Source: Arcuatula senhousia (taxonomy: Eukaryota; Mollusca; Bivalvia; Mytilida; Mytilidae). Taken from it: a DNA stretch of 64,000 bases. Location of the stretch: assembly GCA_963971305.1 (NCBI GenBank), contig OZ020311.1, forward strand, positions 4,340,001-4,404,000, written 5' to 3'. Of the stretch, positions 37,401 through 52,400 are shown piece by piece (position 1 is the first letter of the stretch; each line of letters starts with the position of its first letter). The position numbers were made by a program, and so were the translations under genes. Below the pieces are notes generated by a model. That model had not been told where the DNA came from. It saw only the letters and a list, made by a program, of their open reading frames with translations, and made no database searches.

Positions 37401-40400
37401 TATCTCAAGAACTATAGGTCCTTGGTTGATGAAACTTGGTATGCATATCCCCCAGTAGTAGCTTAGCACAGTTGCATCCCCATCTTTTGACCTTGACCTT
37501 GATTTCTCAGTTGAGTGACTTTGACAATTTTCAATACATATAATAGCAATGGAAAAGTTTTGCGAGCACCTCCATATCTCAAGAACTATAGGTCCTTGGT
37601 TGATGAAACTTGGTATGCATATCCCCCAGTAGTAGCTTAGCACAGTTGCATCCCCATCTTTTGACCTTGACCTTGATTTCTCAGTTGAGTGACTTTGACA
37701 ATTTTCAATACATATAATATTAATGGAAAAGTTTTGCGAGCACCTCCATATCTAAAGAACTGTTAGTCCTAGGTTGATGAAACTTGGTATGCATATGCCT
37801 CAGTAGTAGATTAGCACAGTAACATCCTCATCTTTTGACCTTGACCTTGATTTTCTGGTTGAGTGACTTTGATTATTTTTATTGCATATATTTGCAATGT
37901 TTAAGTTCTATAAACATTTTTTGATCTCAGAAACTGAAAATCCATGTAAATTCAAAATATAGTGGAAGTAAGAAAGAATAATTGTTTCTGATGGTGCCGG
38001 CAGGCGAGACATACTTTAGTGTTAACTCTTGTTTAAAATAACTGTTAAAGAAAGGACTGGTTTCTCATGCTAATACAGTGTTTCTGGTGAAATGTAAAGG
38101 AGAGAGTCAAATAAGCAAAAGTTATACATTTTAAAGGGTTAAATTTAGTACTTATACTGTATACAAAATTTTAAAAAATATGAGAGATATTTTGAGGGTA
38201 AAATACCCCCATTCTGCTTTAATTGAAACACTGTTATATGATATGAAACAAAATTTATCTGTATGTGTACTTATTTCTAATCCATGATATGTTAAAACCT
38301 GTATATGAGGTGTATTCCTGACCAGCGGGACTTTCATTACTAAAATAAATTGATTTCTGTGATCATTGATATTTCAAATCTTCTTCTTGTTTGTGGCAAG
38401 GTTTTCTTTACACTATAAAAACAAAATTTTGTAATTCAAATTACGCATGCCCTCTATCTTTTATCACAAAAAATTGTCTGTGTATACTTTGTATATGTAT
38501 ATAAAATAATAATTATAAACATCTGCATGTTAGAAATGTTTTATCATAAAACATCATTGATATAATACACACACTTATTTGAAGGAAACTTCTATATGGG
38601 CACATATTGAAATGAGAAACAATGATTCATAGAATTTAATCTTGAAAACAGTGGAATTTATTAGAAGACAAGACTTTTATAATTCTATCATTGTCATACT
38701 TATCTGTCTCATGTTTTCATATACATATTGTTCCTTTACTGGAATTTTTTATACCTGGATATTTTGTTTCAGATGTTGGTAGTTTAGATGATCTAAGGAA
38801 CATGGACGGTAAACAGACAGGACAAAGCAGCGAGATAGACACGGAGGACGAGCTGGAGATGGCCAGACAGGTAAAATACATCCCTGTAGTTTAGAATCCC
38901 ACAAGTATGACTGTAATGCTTACAAATAAGACAGACACTCTAAAATTGTATGACAATGGGTTTAGGGCAATGACGTTTTTCTTGTTTTGTGCACTGTGTG
39001 TCAACTTTTTCATTATGGCGCAAGAGTTCATTTTTATACCCTCGCTATGAAGAAGAAGAGGCCAGTATACTGTTTTACCTTTGTCTGTTCATCCAACTGT
39101 AACATAATTTCTGTTGCAATTTTCTAAGCAACTACATGTACATGACCTAACTGTATACTTAGGTTTTTTTCACATTATGCACATTATTTCACAATGCATG
39201 GCAGCCATTTTTCATTTAGAAGAACCTTAGCTCAAAATGTCCATCACAGTTTTCTAAGCAGCTACATGATATAGAGGTCTGATATTTTGTATACAGCTGT
39301 ATCTTATAGTACCAGATATTGTGTACCAATTTCATGCTCCTAATTCTTCTTCCTGTTTACTGAATACTTAGGTTTGACACATAACAGACATACACACAAA
39401 ATTTTTGTCTTTGTTTACTACAGCTTTATCCTATAGTACCATATGGTGTAGGCCAAATTTATGCTCATTATCTGGTGCGGATCCAGGATTTTCGATTAGA
39501 GGGGGCCGACATAGTTAATTTTGGGGGTAACGGGGGTATACTGTGTGAGCAGTAGCTTCCTTGTTTCATGTTGTAAATTTACTAAGTTTATTACTCCCAG
39601 AAAAAAATATTTTTGTATATGCATAAAATGAAATATAAGATATCCATAAAAAAAAAGCCTTATGAAATTATACATTGAAAAAATCGTCAAGTTTCTTTTT
39701 ATTGTTTCTTAAAATAAATAGTATATTATTGAAAATTATCTATTTTTTACAGTCTATGGGTCAAGAGAGAGAAGTTGGTGCTGGGCAGTGTGATGATAGT
39801 AGAGCATCTATACCCAGACCTGGTAAGTTGTTGGATGATTCTCTACTAACAGGAACAGCTTACCTTTCCAGAGCACCTGAATTCACTCTTGTTACAAGTT
39901 GAGTTTGTGTTGCTATTTGCTGGTTGGTTCTTATTGTGTTGTCTATTTCTTCCTATTGTTCTGGTTTATGTTGACTGATTTTGTCTTTGCCCTTTTGGAC
40001 TTTTGACATTCTAGATTTATACCTCTTTGCCTCTTATTTTATAAAAATGGGTTGTGGGTCAACTTTAGATTGTTATATTATAAATATGTAAATAACGTTA
40101 AGAAAACAATCCATACCACAAATTTGATAGCTTAAAAAAACTGAGAAATAAATATGTTTAAATGAAATGAGAACCATCTAAACCCTCTGCTTAGAAAAAA
40201 AGAAAAAAAACTAGATATTGAAAAAAGAAGCACTGACAATTTAGACCAAAAAAATATTTTGAAAAATTTTAGAAAGTGGCATAATTCACAAAAACATGAT
40301 TCATAACATCATGATTCTTTAATGTTGGTTGTGTCACGTACACTTATTCCACATCTCTTTATTGTTTATGAAACCTAATGTCTACAAAAGTGTTAGGCCC

Positions 40401-43400
40401 TTTTAATCAATCTGATTTCTCTTATGTTCTAGGAGTAGAGGGAACCAGTCAACAGGAATCTTCAGGGAACCAATTTTCCATTGCCATGAGGCAGTCTGCC
40501 GAAGGTGATGTAGTTACCTCCCCTGTTCCTGGCGATGGTGGAGGTGGGGGTGACGGCAGTAGCGATTCAGAAAGGTAAGGCACCAGTCAACAGGAATCTT
40601 TGGGAAACCAGAGTTATGTCAAGAGAGATGTGATGTTAGCCTTAGTAGGGTTAATTTGATTAAATTGAGATGGTACCCATATTGAGATTTTGTTTTTATC
40701 GAAAAGAAGAAACTGTTTCGGTTTGTCTCAGACACATTGAACAATTCATAATAAGACGTATGTCTTCTGAAGAAAAATTTATTTAAACATGATTAAATAT
40801 TTAAGCAATTCATTTAAATTTACTTTATAAAACACTTTTTCTTAAATTCTTTAATGGGGACATACTGTGGTTTCATTATTTTTCGTGGTATATCAATTTT
40901 CTTGGTTTTCTTGGGTGGTTCTAATCCACGAAATTTGGTTCCCCACGAAAAGGAAATTTGACATTGCTTTGCATACTGCAAACTTCAGAACCACGAAATT
41001 TCAAACCCAATAACTGACATATTTTCAGCTATCCACGAAAATTGATATCAACGAAAATAAATGAATCCACAGTACATGTCTTTTATATGCCTTGCTTATA
41101 TTTGTCCATTCCTGCTTGACAAAAAAACCTCAGGAATTTGATATTGGTTTGCAGTTTCTTACATTGTGAATTTTGAAATTGAAATAAAACATCTTGAGAA
41201 AAGATCTCTGTATTATTTTACAGTGAAGATGTGAGGACTTCAACAGAGGCCAAGAGTTTCCTAGATACATTCAGACCAAACTTTAAAGTTGTGATGCCAC
41301 CACCTTCTGGTTCTCTGGACATAGAGGTATGAAAGAGGAACATATCTTTTTACTATTTTAATGTTGTAGAATATTTGTTTTAAAATAGTGTAGACAAGCG
41401 CATGAATTTGAAATCATGTTTGTTTCCAATAAGGCAAATAGAATTTAAAAAATTTAGTCTTAAAATATATTTAATTATATTGGCTCAAAAGTCTGACCGT
41501 TTCGGAAGTTGCCTTCATTTGGAGTGAAAGTCCTCTAAAGTCTTGAAAGTTGTTAAATGTTTTAGATATGAAGGCAAAATTATTTTATAAAAAAAACATA
41601 TATTTTGATTTATTGTTTAAAACATATTGACTAGATTTTAGAAGCTTTTATTTTTCTTGATTTTACGTAGCGATTTATTGTGTGTGTAAGTACATCATTA
41701 TTATGGTGTGGTAGTACATAGATAATATCCCCACCCCCAACATATATATGGGTTACAAAATGCCATTTAGTAAAAAAAAACTTTGGTGTTAATTCTCTGT
41801 TCCCAAATCATGGCTTTTCTAGAATTATTTATACAAGAAGGGTATAGTAGACACTTTAAAGGAGATTTTTTATCCTTTCTTCAATACATATTATACATGA
41901 TCCAAAGAGTGAAAATGAATATATCCATGTAGCATAAAATTTTAATATGACTATTTCTCAACCCACCTGTATTCCTAATTCTAGACAAGTCCTTTATGGT
42001 GAAGTATTCAGCTGCAATGTATGTCAGTAAACAGTACTGAAGCAGCTTGTGAATTATGCTCTTTTGGATAGGAAAAAAAACTTATGTCAAAATCTTTTGT
42101 TGGGAAAAAGGTTGCACTGCACTCTGTGTGTAAAGAGCAAATGAAGTAGGGTTAGATGTTATAATTCACATGTGTGACATCACCATGTAGAATTCAAGTG
42201 TTAGATATACTTTATATCAAAGCTTGATTCTAATACATTATGAGATTGCATGGAAATGGTTATGAGGTCGTTAGCCAAATGTTAAAAGGTTTACTCAGTA
42301 GGATAGTATATGAAGTACTGTACTGTTAAAATAATCATTAGTTCCTCTATATAAATCTGTGATCTTATCTATACATATATAAAGTTCTAATTTGGGATAC
42401 ATGTATTGGTAATGGTTTTGGTCATTCTTTATTTCTACATATCTTAAAAGCATTATTATTGGGTATGGTATTAATCGAAAAACATTGGTGACAAAGATAT
42501 GTTTTCCTATATATTGACAGTATCATTCAATTCTCTCATCTTCATGTTTTATGCTCCACTATCTATCATCTTTATGAAGATAAGTGTTAGCGGATCATAG
42601 CCCTTGGCCTGCAGAGATGCAATTCTCTATACCAATTAGATTTGAATCTTTTATTAATACGCTAATACAAAACACAATAGTGTGTAAGCTACTTATCTAT
42701 TAAGCAAGTACAAAATAGGTGTGTGACATACGTGTAGTTTCTGTGTCAGATCAATTTAATATACAATAGTAGATATTTTCCATTGAAAGGTTTGAATTTA
42801 GATAAACCCAACCATTAGCTGGCTAGTCGTCTAAAATCATTTCTTTTATTCCAACAAGAGCTTAAAGTTTTAGAAGAGTTAATATGTTCCTAAAATTTAG
42901 TTTAAAATGCAAAACTTACAATTATAGGTAGAAATAAAAATATATTTCTTATATTGATTGTATACAGGCAAATTTCCTTAACGTTAACTTATTTGCTTGT
43001 GTATTTGGCTTAGACTCCAACACGAGGAAAAAATTGTGTTTTAATTGATATGAAATTTGCCATTTGGGTGACAGTTATCTAACTTTTGCCATTTGAAATA
43101 ATAATTGAATTGATTATATTACAGGAAGAAAGAGTGAAACCTATGGGAGATGACCTATTGACAGAGAAAGGCATGGACAGATACTCTAATTATCAGGTAG
43201 GTCAAAGGTCAGTTAGCAGCCCCCCTCCAAAGGAGTATGTTCACAAAGGCCTATTTTTGGCCCTGTAATTGGGCTGATTTTTGGCCGGATTTCACGGAGT
43301 GAAAAATCCGGGTTATAAAATGGTGAATGGCGGGCAGGGGGGGAAAAAATATCGTAACAGTTTTCTCAGCAACTACTAATCACAGCCACTTGATATTTGG

Positions 43401-46400
43401 TATACAGCATAAGGGTGGGGTCCCATAAGGTGGGATACGATTTTAGGTCTGTCGCTCAACTACTTCCTGTTTAACGAAACGTTTTTTTCATAATTTGGGC
43501 CTATATGGCTTCAGAATGAAAACTATAGTAGATAGAGAAAAGCTGTTACTTGCTTAAATGTTCAGCTCATCTAGCTCTGCAAAATTCTTTATAGGGTCGA
43601 CATCGAGACCAGGCCTGGGCGCCACAAAACTTTAAAAATACTTAAGTCTGAGAATATTCTTAGTTTTCATGGCGACTCCAATCAAAACTTTCTAAATTGA
43701 TGACGTCACAATGAGTTGAGAATATTCTCAGACTTAAGTAATTTTTCATCTTTTGTGGCGTCCAGGCCCTGTGAGGGATTCAGGCTCCTGGGAGCCTCTT
43801 GTTTAACAAAAAAGAGGCTTAATATGTCAAAAATAGCGATTTTTTAACGAGTTCACTCACTTTAAAGGTGTCTGTTGGTTACGAAAGTAAACAATTCATG
43901 CTCAATTTATGACAGTTTGTAAAGTATTGAGTCTAATGATCATTCTAGCAGCATTATGTTAAAACTGTCTTGAATTTGAAATTTAGGGCCATTTTTGGCC
44001 CTTTCCAAACATACTCCTTTGACCAGCTTAAATTTTCTTCTGTAATTCCTCAGTCTAGTTAGTTTCTCAGAAGTAGTCACAAGTCATTGATCCGTGCTGA
44101 AGATAAAAACCGTTAAAAATTTTAACACATTTTTGTCATTTAATTTGTTCTATATTTAACAGGGTAACCATGGAGACAATGAGTCCTTGCTACAGTCCCG
44201 CTACCTGGCACCAACACCAATGTTTAATAATGACAGTACATCCCCTCTACAATGGACGGCTGACGAGAATTTCTCCTCCGACCCTGGCAGCAGGCTGGAG
44301 GCATCAGGCTTCAATGCTGAGGATGGCTTTCCTGCTGTAAGTAACAGATTTGATCAGTTTCTAGTTGTGTAGGCTTTTTTAAATGAGTATAAAGGTAGAA
44401 ATAGTAACTCTTATATTTATTTATAAGGAATAGCTTTAAATGACTTGGCATCTGGTGAAAAAATTCTGCAATGACATAAGCCAGCTGCCTTAAAAAAAAT
44501 CCAATGAAGATGCTTTTATGTTTTAAGCAATTAACCTCACTCAATGAAAATATTAAGAAAGTAATCTAAAAAAATCACAAATCTTACAAACAGTTTTTTT
44601 TAGGTGGGGAAATTCTATTTTTTATATAAACTTTAGGGTAAATAAAAAGTACACACTAAATTTATCTCATTTTAGGGACAACAAGATGACAATCCATTTG
44701 GAGATGTAAGGAACTCCTTTGGATCATTTGGAGCCAGCCCAAGCCCCAGCCCACCTCGTGCAAGACATAGCCAGGAGTCAGCCACTCTAGGTGATGCCAC
44801 CTTAGAGCCACCAATCAGTCCTCGTACCAGCCTTGGAAGTAGATCACATCTCAGTAACAGCCCCCCTAAGTTTGACCAGCCTAAGTTTTCTCTGGTTTCT
44901 CCACAGCCTAGTCAGTTTCTAAGAAGTAGTCATAAGTCATTGGTTGGAGCTGAGGCAAAGGAAACAGGTAAGATTTATGTTGTTAGTAAAACTTTACCCC
45001 AGTTATACCCCTCAATCCCCCCTTGGTTTGATAAGTCCAAGTTTAGTTTTCTCTGGTGTCTCCACATCCTAGCCAGTTTCTTATAAGTAGTCACAAGTTA
45101 TTGGTTGGAGCTGAGGCCAAGGAAACCAGTAAAAATGGTGTCAGGAAACAGCCCCCCCCCCCTTCACCAAGTTCTATAGGTTTAGGTTTTCTCTATAGTG
45201 TTTCCTCATCCTAGACAGTTTCTAAGAGAGAAGCAGAGGAACCAATGTGGTATCTGAATGTCAAAAGTCTGAAAGGGCAGAGACAAAACCAGTAAACACC
45301 AACAAGAATGGGGCAAAAACAGACAACATGTAAAACATGGAAACACAAAAACTACTGAATATCAATCAACAAGATGAACTCCAGTCGAAACGAAAGTGAA
45401 CTCACGTAGTAGTAGTCATAAATCACTGGTTGGTGCTGATGCCAAAGAACCAGGTAAAAATTTGATGGTTTCAGTAAACAGCCCCCCTCCCCAAGTTTTA
45501 TCAGTCTAGGTTTACTTAATAGTGTTTCTTCATCCTAGTCAGGGTCTTAGAAGTAGTCATAAATCATTGGTTGGTGCTATTGCCAAAGAACCAGGTAAAA
45601 ATTTGATGGTTTCAGTTAATAGCACCCCCCCTCCCCCAAGTTTGACCAGCCTACATTTTATCATGAGTCTCTTCTGTTGACTAAGTTTCATAGAAGTAGT
45701 AATAAGTCATTGGATGGGGCTGAGCTTAAGAATAAGGTACAATTATCACACATCATTGATATTTGGTATGCAGATTTAACATGGTGTCCTTAAATATGAG
45801 ATTTGATATCATGTCTGTGACCTTCCTACTCCTTGTTAACCCTCTTGGTGTGGGAACCAATCTGAGAAACGTTACGAAAAGTGTTGGAAATAAAAGTGAC
45901 GTCATTGTAGTTTTGTGATGTATTTTGAAAATGACATTTCATTTTTTTCACAAGTGCAAAACAAATATTTTTGGATTTTTACAAAACCATAGATGTTAAA
46001 TAATGCATTTTTTTTGCTTAAACAAATAAGTGATTTTGGCAAATACATTGAAGAAATTACAAGTTTTATATTTTATAAAGGGGACATTGATGTCCTTCCT
46101 AAAGTAACCCGAAAAGGACATAAATGTCCCACCCACAGTGTACAGATGAGGACATATTCGTCCCTCCTGCACCAAGAGGGTTAAACGAAATCCAGAAATT
46201 TTTGACAAATTTTCCTATATTAAAGTATAGAACATTTGTAACTATTTTTACCTAACTTTTCATGTTCTGCATTATCAGAGAAGACTGGAGTAGACTTGGC
46301 CTTTGTCAGTTCTCTGTCTACAGAAGCTGCAGAACAGAAAGCCTTGGTCGATGAGATGGTTGCCAAAGGAAACTTAGGATCTGACTTCACAATAAATGAA

Positions 46401-49400
46401 GATTTTGTTTCTTCAGGTAAGGAGATGCCTGAGTTTTCAATGTTAATTTTAAATTTTGTACAATAAAAACTCAAGACATTTTTTTGTTGGGAAACAACAT
46501 CAGCATTTCATCGTACCAAAAATTGTTTTCTGAGAAATATTGAAGATTTAATTCTTGGATCTAGGAATAAGGTATTACAATAACGGTATCTGTATTGTGT
46601 ATCTGTTATTGAAAAACTCTTATAATTTTATACATTAGATGAGCAAAAATTTCAGACAGTTTTCAAGGCAACTACATGTCACACCCTCTTGATATTTGGC
46701 ATGTAACTTCCTCCTATAGTACACTATGGTGTAAAGGGATTTTATGTCTGGCTAAGTGCGGGACTGCCCATCTGAAAAATATTCCCAATTATCTTGTCCC
46801 ATTGGTCCAAATGAACAAAGTAATCTAGAAGTATACTTTTAGACAATGCCTTTCTCATATTGATTTTTATACCCCGCCACACGAAGTGGCAGGGTATTAT
46901 GTTATACCCTCAGTTTTTTTCGGTGTCTGTCCGTCTGTCCGACCCCCGAAGGTTTCCGTCCAATAACTTGAAAACGCGTTAAAGGATTTGAATGATATTT
47001 TGCACAGCTGTTTAGTACAATAAAATACAGGTCAAGTTCGATTTCCAGCATGATCCAAAAAATAGTTTTCGAGATAGGCCACTTTGAAAAATCAAATTTC
47101 ATGAAATTTTGAGTTTCCAACCAATCACTTGAAAACGCGTCAAAGGATTTGAATGATATTTTGCACAGCTGTTTAGTACAATAAAATACAGGTCAAGTTC
47201 GATTTCCAGCATGGTTTGAAAAAATAGTTTTCGAGAAAGGCCACTTTGAAAAATCAAATTTCATGAAATTTTGAATTTCCGACCAATAACTTGAAAACAG
47301 GTCAAAGGATTTGAATGATATTTTGCACAGCTGTTTAGTACAATAAAATACAGGTCAAGTTCGATTTCCAGCATGATCCAAAAAATAGTTTTCGAGATAG
47401 GCCACTTTGAAGAATCAAATTTCATGAAATTTTGAGTTTCCGACCAATCACTTGAAAACGTGTCAAAGGATTTGAATTATATTTTGCACAGCTGTTTAGT
47501 ACAATAAAAAACAGGTCAAGTTCGATTTCCAGCATGGTTTAAAAAATAGTTTTCGGGAAAGGCCACTTTGAAAAATCAAATTTCATGAAATTTTGAATTT
47601 CCGACCAATAACTTGAAAACAGGTCAAAGGATTTGAATGATATTTTGCACAGCTGTTTAGTACAATAAAATACAGGTAAGTTCGATTTCCAGCATGATCC
47701 AAAAAATAGTTTTCGAGATGGGCCACTTTGAAAAATCAAATTTCATGAAATTTTGAGTTTCCGACCAATAACTTGAAAAGGCTTCATGGGATTCAAATGA
47801 TATTTTGTACAGCTATTGAGTACAATAAAATACAGGTCAAGTTCAATTTCCAGCATGATCTGAAAAATAGTTTTCAAGATAGGCCACATGGAAATCAAAT
47901 TTTATGAACTTTTGATATTATAACGTGGCGGGGTATCATTTAATGTCCCATTACATGCCCTATTTTTTGTTGTTGTTTTATAGATCAAGTCATGGATATG
48001 CTGGATATGGATGAAAAAGAATTTGAGAAAGAAAATATTTTCAGAGAGGTGTGTTAAAATCTTTGTGCATTTATGTTACATGTATACTAAAAAATAGATG
48101 GAAAAATGTTCAAATCAAAGACAATAGCATTGGTGATAATTGCATAGATTGATACCACTCATTGTCTAGAAAAATGACATTTATTTTTAAATTTCTCTCA
48201 GATCATTTACCTGTTTGTTTAAAGTTTTACATTAGAGATGATAAAAAGCATCATGTCTCTCAGAGTGGGATTGCTGGCCACAGTGCCACAAAACAATAAG
48301 AATTCTTTAGTCTGAAAATATTCCCCATTGTTAAAACAATGAGTTGAGAATATCTCAGACTTTATTCAGGTTTTTGTAGTGCCGGGGCTAGGTCTTGCAG
48401 AAGTTACATGACACTTGATAAAACAAACATTGGACTTCTTATGAAAAATAAAATGCATAATTGCACCACTCTTCAAGTTTCTCTGCAAAATTGAACTTAT
48501 ATATAACAACACTGATGTTCTCCAAAAGTGAGATTAGCTGATGACCACTGTTTAACAGTTATGGCGAATATATGAATAACTGAGCTTATGTTTTATATAT
48601 TTTTTTTAGGATGAGAACATGGACAACACTGATGTCTTCCCCGAGTGTGATTCTTGGTCTTACAGAAGTAAAATGACAGTGGCTGATAACGACAGTAGAA
48701 TATCTGTTGGACAGTTTATGAAAAGTCGATCGGGACAACTGGGATCTCTTGACGGAGATGGCCCAAGGGTAGGTCACATTAAGGAAAAACTCGGCATCAA
48801 CAATATTTAAGGGTACACTGAACACATTTAAACTAAAAATTTTGTTGTTAGGAAATAATTCAGAAGCCAATTTAGGTCAATCACAATTAGATAAGGTATA
48901 ATAGAGGATAAGGAACCACAATTTATGTTCAAGATTTTTTAGAATTTTTTGAATTTTCATGGAATGCAACCAGCAGTCTTATAAATGATATAAAGATATA
49001 TTGCAAATTATTAAAAGTCAAAAACAAAAATGAAAAAAAAGGGTCTTCTGGAGAAGGAAAATTAAAAGACAACAAAAAATACAGAGATATATGGAAGTAA
49101 TTGCTGTTCTTCAGAATTATGTACCATTATGTTTTCTTTCTAGCCTGACTTTGGTATGGAGGTCAAGACACCACCCAGGGATCGTAAACCCTACCCACTG
49201 ATTGAGAACACAATCGTTGAACAAGAACAATCTTCTAACATACCTTATTTTGTTATTTTCTAGCCTGACTTTGGGATGGAGGTTAAGACACCACCTAGGG
49301 ATCGTAAACCCTACCCACTGATTGAGAACACAATCGTTGAACAAGAGCAATCTTCCAACATAGAGGGGGATGGTATGTAGGAAACTTTATTAAAAGTAGG

Positions 49401-52400
49401 AATAATAAGAGAAAATGAGATGTGGAATAAGTGTACGTGACACAACCTACAATATAAATGTAAATTTTTAAAAACATCCACAATGGAAAACAGCCATCAG
49501 CCTTCAATGTGACCAGTGGTTCATACTGCAGGTATAAAATCCCTATATATTCTTAGTCTAGAAAATACTGGAATAGAGCAACATGGAAAAGATCAAAGAA
49601 AAAAAATGGGTGTAATCTTTTATAAAGTTGTTTAACAGTAATATTGATATAAAGCAGTTTGGAAAGAAATGCAGTGAACAAAAGCCAGTTTAAAAAGAAA
49701 AAAAATCTGAAGTTTAGCATAATAATCATTAAACACTCATGAGATAAAACTGGTTGAACATCAAATTATGTCTCTTAAAAAGAAAAAAACAACTTTAATA
49801 TTTGAAATCAACTTTTTCTCACAGTTTTACAACCAGTTGACACTTTTCTCTCACTGTTTTATAACCAGATGACACTTTTCTCTTACTGTTTTTATTTTGT
49901 TTACCTTTAAACACTTATTATCATTTGATTCTTCCTTTTATAGGTACATTACACATGAGTGACCTGTCACGCTTCATGGCATCCGTCTCCATGTCAAAAG
50001 ATCCAAAAGAAATCGCCAACATGGTGATGGCCTGGTCCCAGAAACAAAATACGCTGAAGTCTAAACTCCCTGTTAGAAAGGGAACCAGTCTAAAATTTAG
50101 GGATACTAAATTGTCGTCTGAAGATATGACTTTGTCGGAAATTGTCAGTCCTCAGGATAGAGATGCTAAAAATAGCAACAGACAAAAATCTTTTTCAATT
50201 GAAAACAAGGAGAATATTAAAGATATGAAAGAAAATGGCCGTGAAGTGTTTTCTATGGAGAATAAGACAAATCCTGATGGGGAGGAATCGGACCATGAAG
50301 ACAGGTTTTCCAAATTTTCCCGTCAGACTCCTCCATTGTCACGCTCTAATGATTTATCCAAATATGGTCGTAAAACACCACCTATGTCTTCATCTGTTGA
50401 CAGTTCTAATTATGACCTTCAAACTCCTCCTCAGTCAAGAGCAAGTCATGGGTTTCATTCCCCTCCCACAACATCCCGGGACAAAGAAGGAGTCATTGAT
50501 GGCCATTCTCCAACACTAAGTACATCAAGAACAAGATTACAATTGCCAGGCTTTAAGCAAAATGGTGTTTCAAGGTCATATGAAAAGGTGGATAGCAATG
50601 CAAGTTCACAGTCTGAGCCTTTTAGACGTGTATCACCTAATAATGAGGAAAGGTCAAGAATAAGGTCACCTGTTTCAACGACAAAATTTACTTTAGGTTG
50701 TGATGAATATGTGTCTGAAAGTAGAAGTCCTCGTACCAGTTATTCTGGATGGGCGGGGCACCATGTGCCTGATGGGACGGAATATAGTAAATCGTCAGAC
50801 CTCCATCATATAAGATCGAGACAAGAATTAGAAGGAATCGATGAAAATCAGCTGGTTGACTCTAGAGGTTTTGATGCTATAAATGAGAAATCTCAAGATC
50901 GAGTTAGAACTTCATCTGAACAGTTCGATTCTAAAGGTTTTAGTATTGTTTCAGAACAATCAAATTCTCAGAGAGTTGAAGCTAGCCAAAAGAACTCACT
51001 GCCTCAGCCGGATCTGCCAAAAGAGAAGAAAAGTTATTCTACTGACTTCGATCCCAGAAAGCATCATGAAATGCTCAAGGCGCAGGCCAACAAACATAGA
51101 CACACCCATTCTGCCGACAGTCTGCCTCTCAATGGTCATATGAGAACTTTGACATCCACGCCTGTAAAAGACAATTTTGACCTGGACGCAGAGATTGAAT
51201 CTCATAGACGATTTGCTAGAACAATGCAAAGTGATGAAAGATCTGATAGCCCTAAACAGGCAGGAAAGAGTGTGTCTGCTGATAGTCACTTTTCTCAAAC
51301 TGTGCCTACATCAATTTATGCTGAAAACGAAGCAAGCAGTGCTGCAACATTTAAAAGTCAATCCAATGATTCTATGAATAGATTTGCTCAGAATGAGGGA
51401 GGTAAACAGAATCACCCTGTTTCAACCAATGAAAATTTAGATCATATTCTTATGCCTCCCCCGTCCATATCCAGCTTTCAGCACAATTTACTACCAAAGA
51501 AGCAATCTTCAGAAAATCCTACTTTGTTGACATCAGAGTCCATGCTGTCTTCAGACTTTGCCAAGGAATATCTGGTACGAGAAAATCCTTCCAAACTGGT
51601 CAGTAGAAATGTTCATCCAAAACCGTTAGAACACCCTATAGATTCAGACACTATGTTTCCCCATCGAGATTCAGACATTCCGCTTCCAACACATTACGAC
51701 CTTATGGACGATAACACCAACATTTCTACTCGCCTTCCCTGTTATCAAAGCACGCCATACAACAATCGTGTAGACATGACCGTCATAACACCCAGTAGTA
51801 TGCATACAATGATGTCAACTGGAATGATGCATGAATTACAGGCAGAGAATTTAACAATCATGGACGAAGGTATGGCAGCATTAATGAAGAAAATGAGATG
51901 AAGTTATATATTTTTAAAGAAAGACATCTTTGACCTAGATATTAAGGGGGTTTGCTTTAATATTGTAATTAAAGTAAATAGATAAAGTTACATCTGTTTT
52001 CAAGAATATGGACAAATGATCAAAATAAGCCTTTAAAATAATGTTGGTCCATATGCTCATTTTTATGCTTTAGGTGTAAAAAGTTTTAGTGGGAAACATG
52101 TTTTCATTTAAAATTTCATTACTTTTGCATTGTGGCTGATTAACATTTTTAAACTGTCTAAAATGTATCACAGATAAAATTTCATAAAAAAATTGTTAAT
52201 TGCATATTCTTTTGACCTTCTTTAGAATAAGAAAGGAAACTGGGGGTTTTATGGGCAAAATATTTCAAGCTTCATAGATGGGAAAAATCTAGAGAATCTC
52301 TAAAATCTGATAGTTAGTTTTGCAATCTCAACGGAACTCTCAATCAAAGAACAAAAAGTATGGTGTTAGGAATAATGTTCGTATACTAAAAGGATTGTTT

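Noticed and set aside
36690..37643. 317-codon minus ORF with a 58-residue repeat
   Set aside because: It is the stop-free reading of a 174-bp tandem repeat inside a non-autonomous element; there is no start context, splice evidence or domain.
51870..51901. Exon 18 reading through to the TGA at 51899-51901 as the protein end
   Set aside because: A GAAG|GTATGG donor lies before it, and the next exon at 52503 continues in the matching phase with the conserved ASH domain.
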